Part shown: positions 61,536 to 64,000 of the stretch, in pieces
How the letters are laid out: every line of letters starts with the position of its first letter
Position numbering within the stretch: position 1 is the first letter of the stretch
Origin: Apostichopus japonicus
Taxonomy: Eukaryota; Echinodermata; Holothuroidea; Aspidochirotida; Stichopodidae
NCBI RefSeq assembly: GCF_037975245.1
Contig: NC_092577.1
Location: 12,220,013-12,284,012 of the forward strand
DNA length: 64,000 nucleotides
Reading direction: 5' to 3'
Program-made: the position numbers and the translations under genes
Notes under the pieces: generated by a model
Told to the model about the DNA's origin: nothing
The model's input: only the letters and a program-made list of their open reading frames with translations
Database searches by the model: none

Positions 61536-64000
61536 TTGTGTACCACCAAGAGCAAATGCTCAACTGTGAGAAGTTTTCTCAAGTGATTACAAAAGTTCAA
61601 TTATTTCTCTACTTTCTCCCAAGAAAAAAAAAAGAGACATTAAAATGGGCTACAAAAGTTTCGTTACCCAAATTGAACAAAAATCACATTTTTAGCCGAT
61701 AAACCCTTAATGACTTGTTACACTGCAGGGTAAATTTTTCACTTTGGCGAGTCATTTAAAGTCATTTACCGGGACTAGACTCTACATAGCACTGGCCGAG
61801 CATTCGGGAAACATAACATATTATATGTAACATAATGCAGCGACATATCAAATACACTTCTCACACATGTGTCACGATATTGTAAATGAGAATCCAATGA
61901 ACTAAAACTTCTGAATTAAAACTGCATCAGGTCATCGGTAAGCTTCAGTGAAAGACAACAAATTGCCCTACCCTTTTCAATTTTACACCCTTCGACTAGG
62001 TTATGTTTTAGTACGTAAGATGATTCTTTCTCATGAAAACGGCCTAGTTTTATCAGTTGGAACTTATTGACGATAAAACAGTTAATGATGGTTTACAGTT
62101 TCCGTAATTCGGTCGGTGTCTACATGCTCTTGACACTTCGATGAGGTGTTCGGATTAATCAGTAAAAAAAAAGAGAAACTTGGCGTCTTGCTAAGATCAG
62201 CTTCTGACAGTCACATGAATTATTAGTCTCGTTTTAACTTCTATTTCGAAATCTCACTCACGAACAATTCTATTTCATACTCATTTCCCTCAAGGTTTTA
62301 ATTAACTCAGTGTTTACTACTATTATTATATTTCCTTTATTTGGTTGATTGTGAGTTTGACGAAAAAAAAAGATGCTGTCTTCTCGTAAATGACTTTTCT
62401 ACATTTATTGATGCTTAAATTCCATCATTATAAGGTTCATTAAATTCAAGTTGAATATTCCACATTCATAGTCAAACATCAAAAGTTACGGTAAGACGCT
62501 TTTTGCACATTTGCCTTTTGTAAGTGACTAATTAATACTGATATGAAAGAAAAATAAAACAAAGGAGCCATGACCAGTTGAGAAAATGAACCAGATTTAT
62601 TTGAACCACTCGTTCAGGACCATCTCACCGCAATGGAAACATTTACTTCGTTACCATATAGTTAGTAACTTTATTTTTGTAATTATATCTGTTGGGAACC
62701 TTCATAAAGTGACTTTAAGGATCACCTGATTGTTCTGGCAATGTTAGGGGTTTTTTTGCTTGTCAAAGTTGTTCATGTTTCATGTTCATGTCAAAGTTGT
62801 TCATGACATTTTAAAGGAGAAGCAAACTCAACCAAACTTCTTGCCTTCTGAGTAAAACTTGAAGCACTTAGTATACCATAGACATGACGGGAGTATGAAC
62901 ATAAATATACCTTAGCCACACTAGCTTGTTGCTTTTCAAGAAACGTTTGAGACCATAGTATCAAAAATACCATTAAAAAAAAAAGCAACAAGTGGAAGGC
63001 ACGATTTTGCGTTTGCAGTGCAATAATCTAATCAACAAAATTATACAGCAAACCAATGAGTGTTTCAATTAAAGATTCAATATAAACTGAAAGCACACCT
63101 TTCCCTCATTTTTTGTTTATGGTGATGAGTTTGGAGCATTGGATTGTTGATTATTTCGTCGCGGTTACAAACAACGATATAGCCCAAGAAATCATTCTCC
63201 GAGTGAAAAATGCTAAGTAGTCACCAAAATATTATCAATTTACAGCGTCAATATGCCAAATCACATCCACCTCCAAGAAATATTACTCAAGCTGCAAACT
63301 TGTCCTCAACCGTAAACAAAAATGTTATGTCTGTCATCTTCCCACGAGAATACAAAATTGGAGATGATCTTTACCATTATTAACAGATGTCGTCTTGAGG
63401 ACGTGATATAGCCAGAACGGTTTTTTATTACAAATCTTTAATTTCCATCGTAGTCATCATCAATGTCTTCAGGCTAAAACTCTCTCCCTTCTCTCGATCT
63501 CTCCCATTGACAAGTTTGAGGTGGTATTTTGTTTCCAAATCTTAGCCTACCGTCACTTTTTGCTACTCTCCCAAAGAAATTAAACTAAGTTGTATAGTAT
63601 CATCGTGTCGAGAATTTTTAAGTGGGTAGACTTATTTTCCCCTTCTGATTGAGGCGTGTGGGCATTGTAAAACAAATAAAGGTGGGCGGAGGACGGGTTT
63701 GATATGTCATATTTCAACTTTAATAGAGCCGTATTTATTTCAACTGTATATAAGGAGAAAATAAGACATGTTTTCTTTCTTTCATGTTCATGTCAATTAC
63801 CTTACATTCATAAAAGCATGAAACCTGAACTAGGACGTCTTTGGCCAAAGGTATAGCCGAAACCCTTTTAAATGTTTTGAGATCTGAAGTGTAATCTATA
63901 CACTTGTCATTTAGTTGTTTGTAGAGCATCTCCGTATTGTAATAACTACAGATCTCTTCAACGATTCGTACCACTTAATTTTATATTCTCATGCAGTTGA
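61536..64000. other. Non-coding stretch; possible exon at the right edge
   Basis: A 17-bp word tgtcaaagttgttcatg is repeated at 62761 and 62789. Near the right edge a minus-strand frame (63974-63735) is described under findings as a weak exon candidate with a donor-like aag|gtaatt at 63801/63800. Otherwise no recognisable features. Confidence 0.45.

Overview
This 64 kb window is eukaryotic, AT-rich, non-coding DNA. I found no complete protein-coding gene, no rRNA, snRNA or CRISPR array, and no tRNA gene that looks functional. Its content is what one sees between genes, or in a long intron, of a marine invertebrate: 5'-truncated LINEs, several tRNA-derived SINE families, short inverted-repeat DNA elements (MITEs), foldback repeats, and a dense set of minisatellites and microsatellites. 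The style of the SINEs suggests an echinoderm, perhaps a sea cucumber. That is an impression from memory, at about 0.4 confidence, and not a search result.

Layout. 0-9.4 kb: a 19-bp minisatellite that runs into a tRNA-derived SINE, a second SINE, a 5'-truncated LINE with its target-site duplication (4.2-5.0 kb), long TA/TG microsatellites and a GTACTC-rich stretch. 9.47-12.06 kb: a 75-bp satellite of about 35 monomers with higher-order structure. 12.5-23 kb: three SINE copies and a SINE tail, a decayed GGATCC-ended MITE, four scattered copies of one unclassified dispersed repeat, and the 3' end of a second LINE family. 23-31 kb: a degenerate 'tttcgac' region, a candidate 3' exon at 24.2-24.6 kb, a 76-79-bp tandem repeat, a hAT-type MITE with a perfect 8-bp target-site duplication, a full SINE and a TA tract holding an internal duplication. 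31-40 kb: a 390-bp tandem repeat, a 1.3-kb foldback, a second inverted-repeat element containing a SINE-like unit, a short LINE copy with target-site duplication, and two copies of one TTAA-bounded MITE. 40-46 kb: an uninterrupted (ATG)66 tract, a 745-bp purine hexanucleotide tract with an internal 276-bp duplication, a MITE with CCAGCAAACACAA ends, and a perfect foldback. 46-64 kb is mostly featureless, apart from a 1.4-kb pentamer-based minisatellite, an 18-bp GAATTC-containing tandem array, GAGTAC-rich stretches and a few diverged duplications.

The longest reading frames (250-345 codons) all lie in tandem repeats whose period is a multiple of three. They are open on both strands and are by-products, not genes. 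The only coding sequence I can recognise is two broken LINE ORF2 C-termini. Two short candidate exons (24.2 and 63.8 kb) are reported with low confidence. I did not find a novel multi-gene system here; the interest lies in transposon ends, target-site duplications and repeat architecture.
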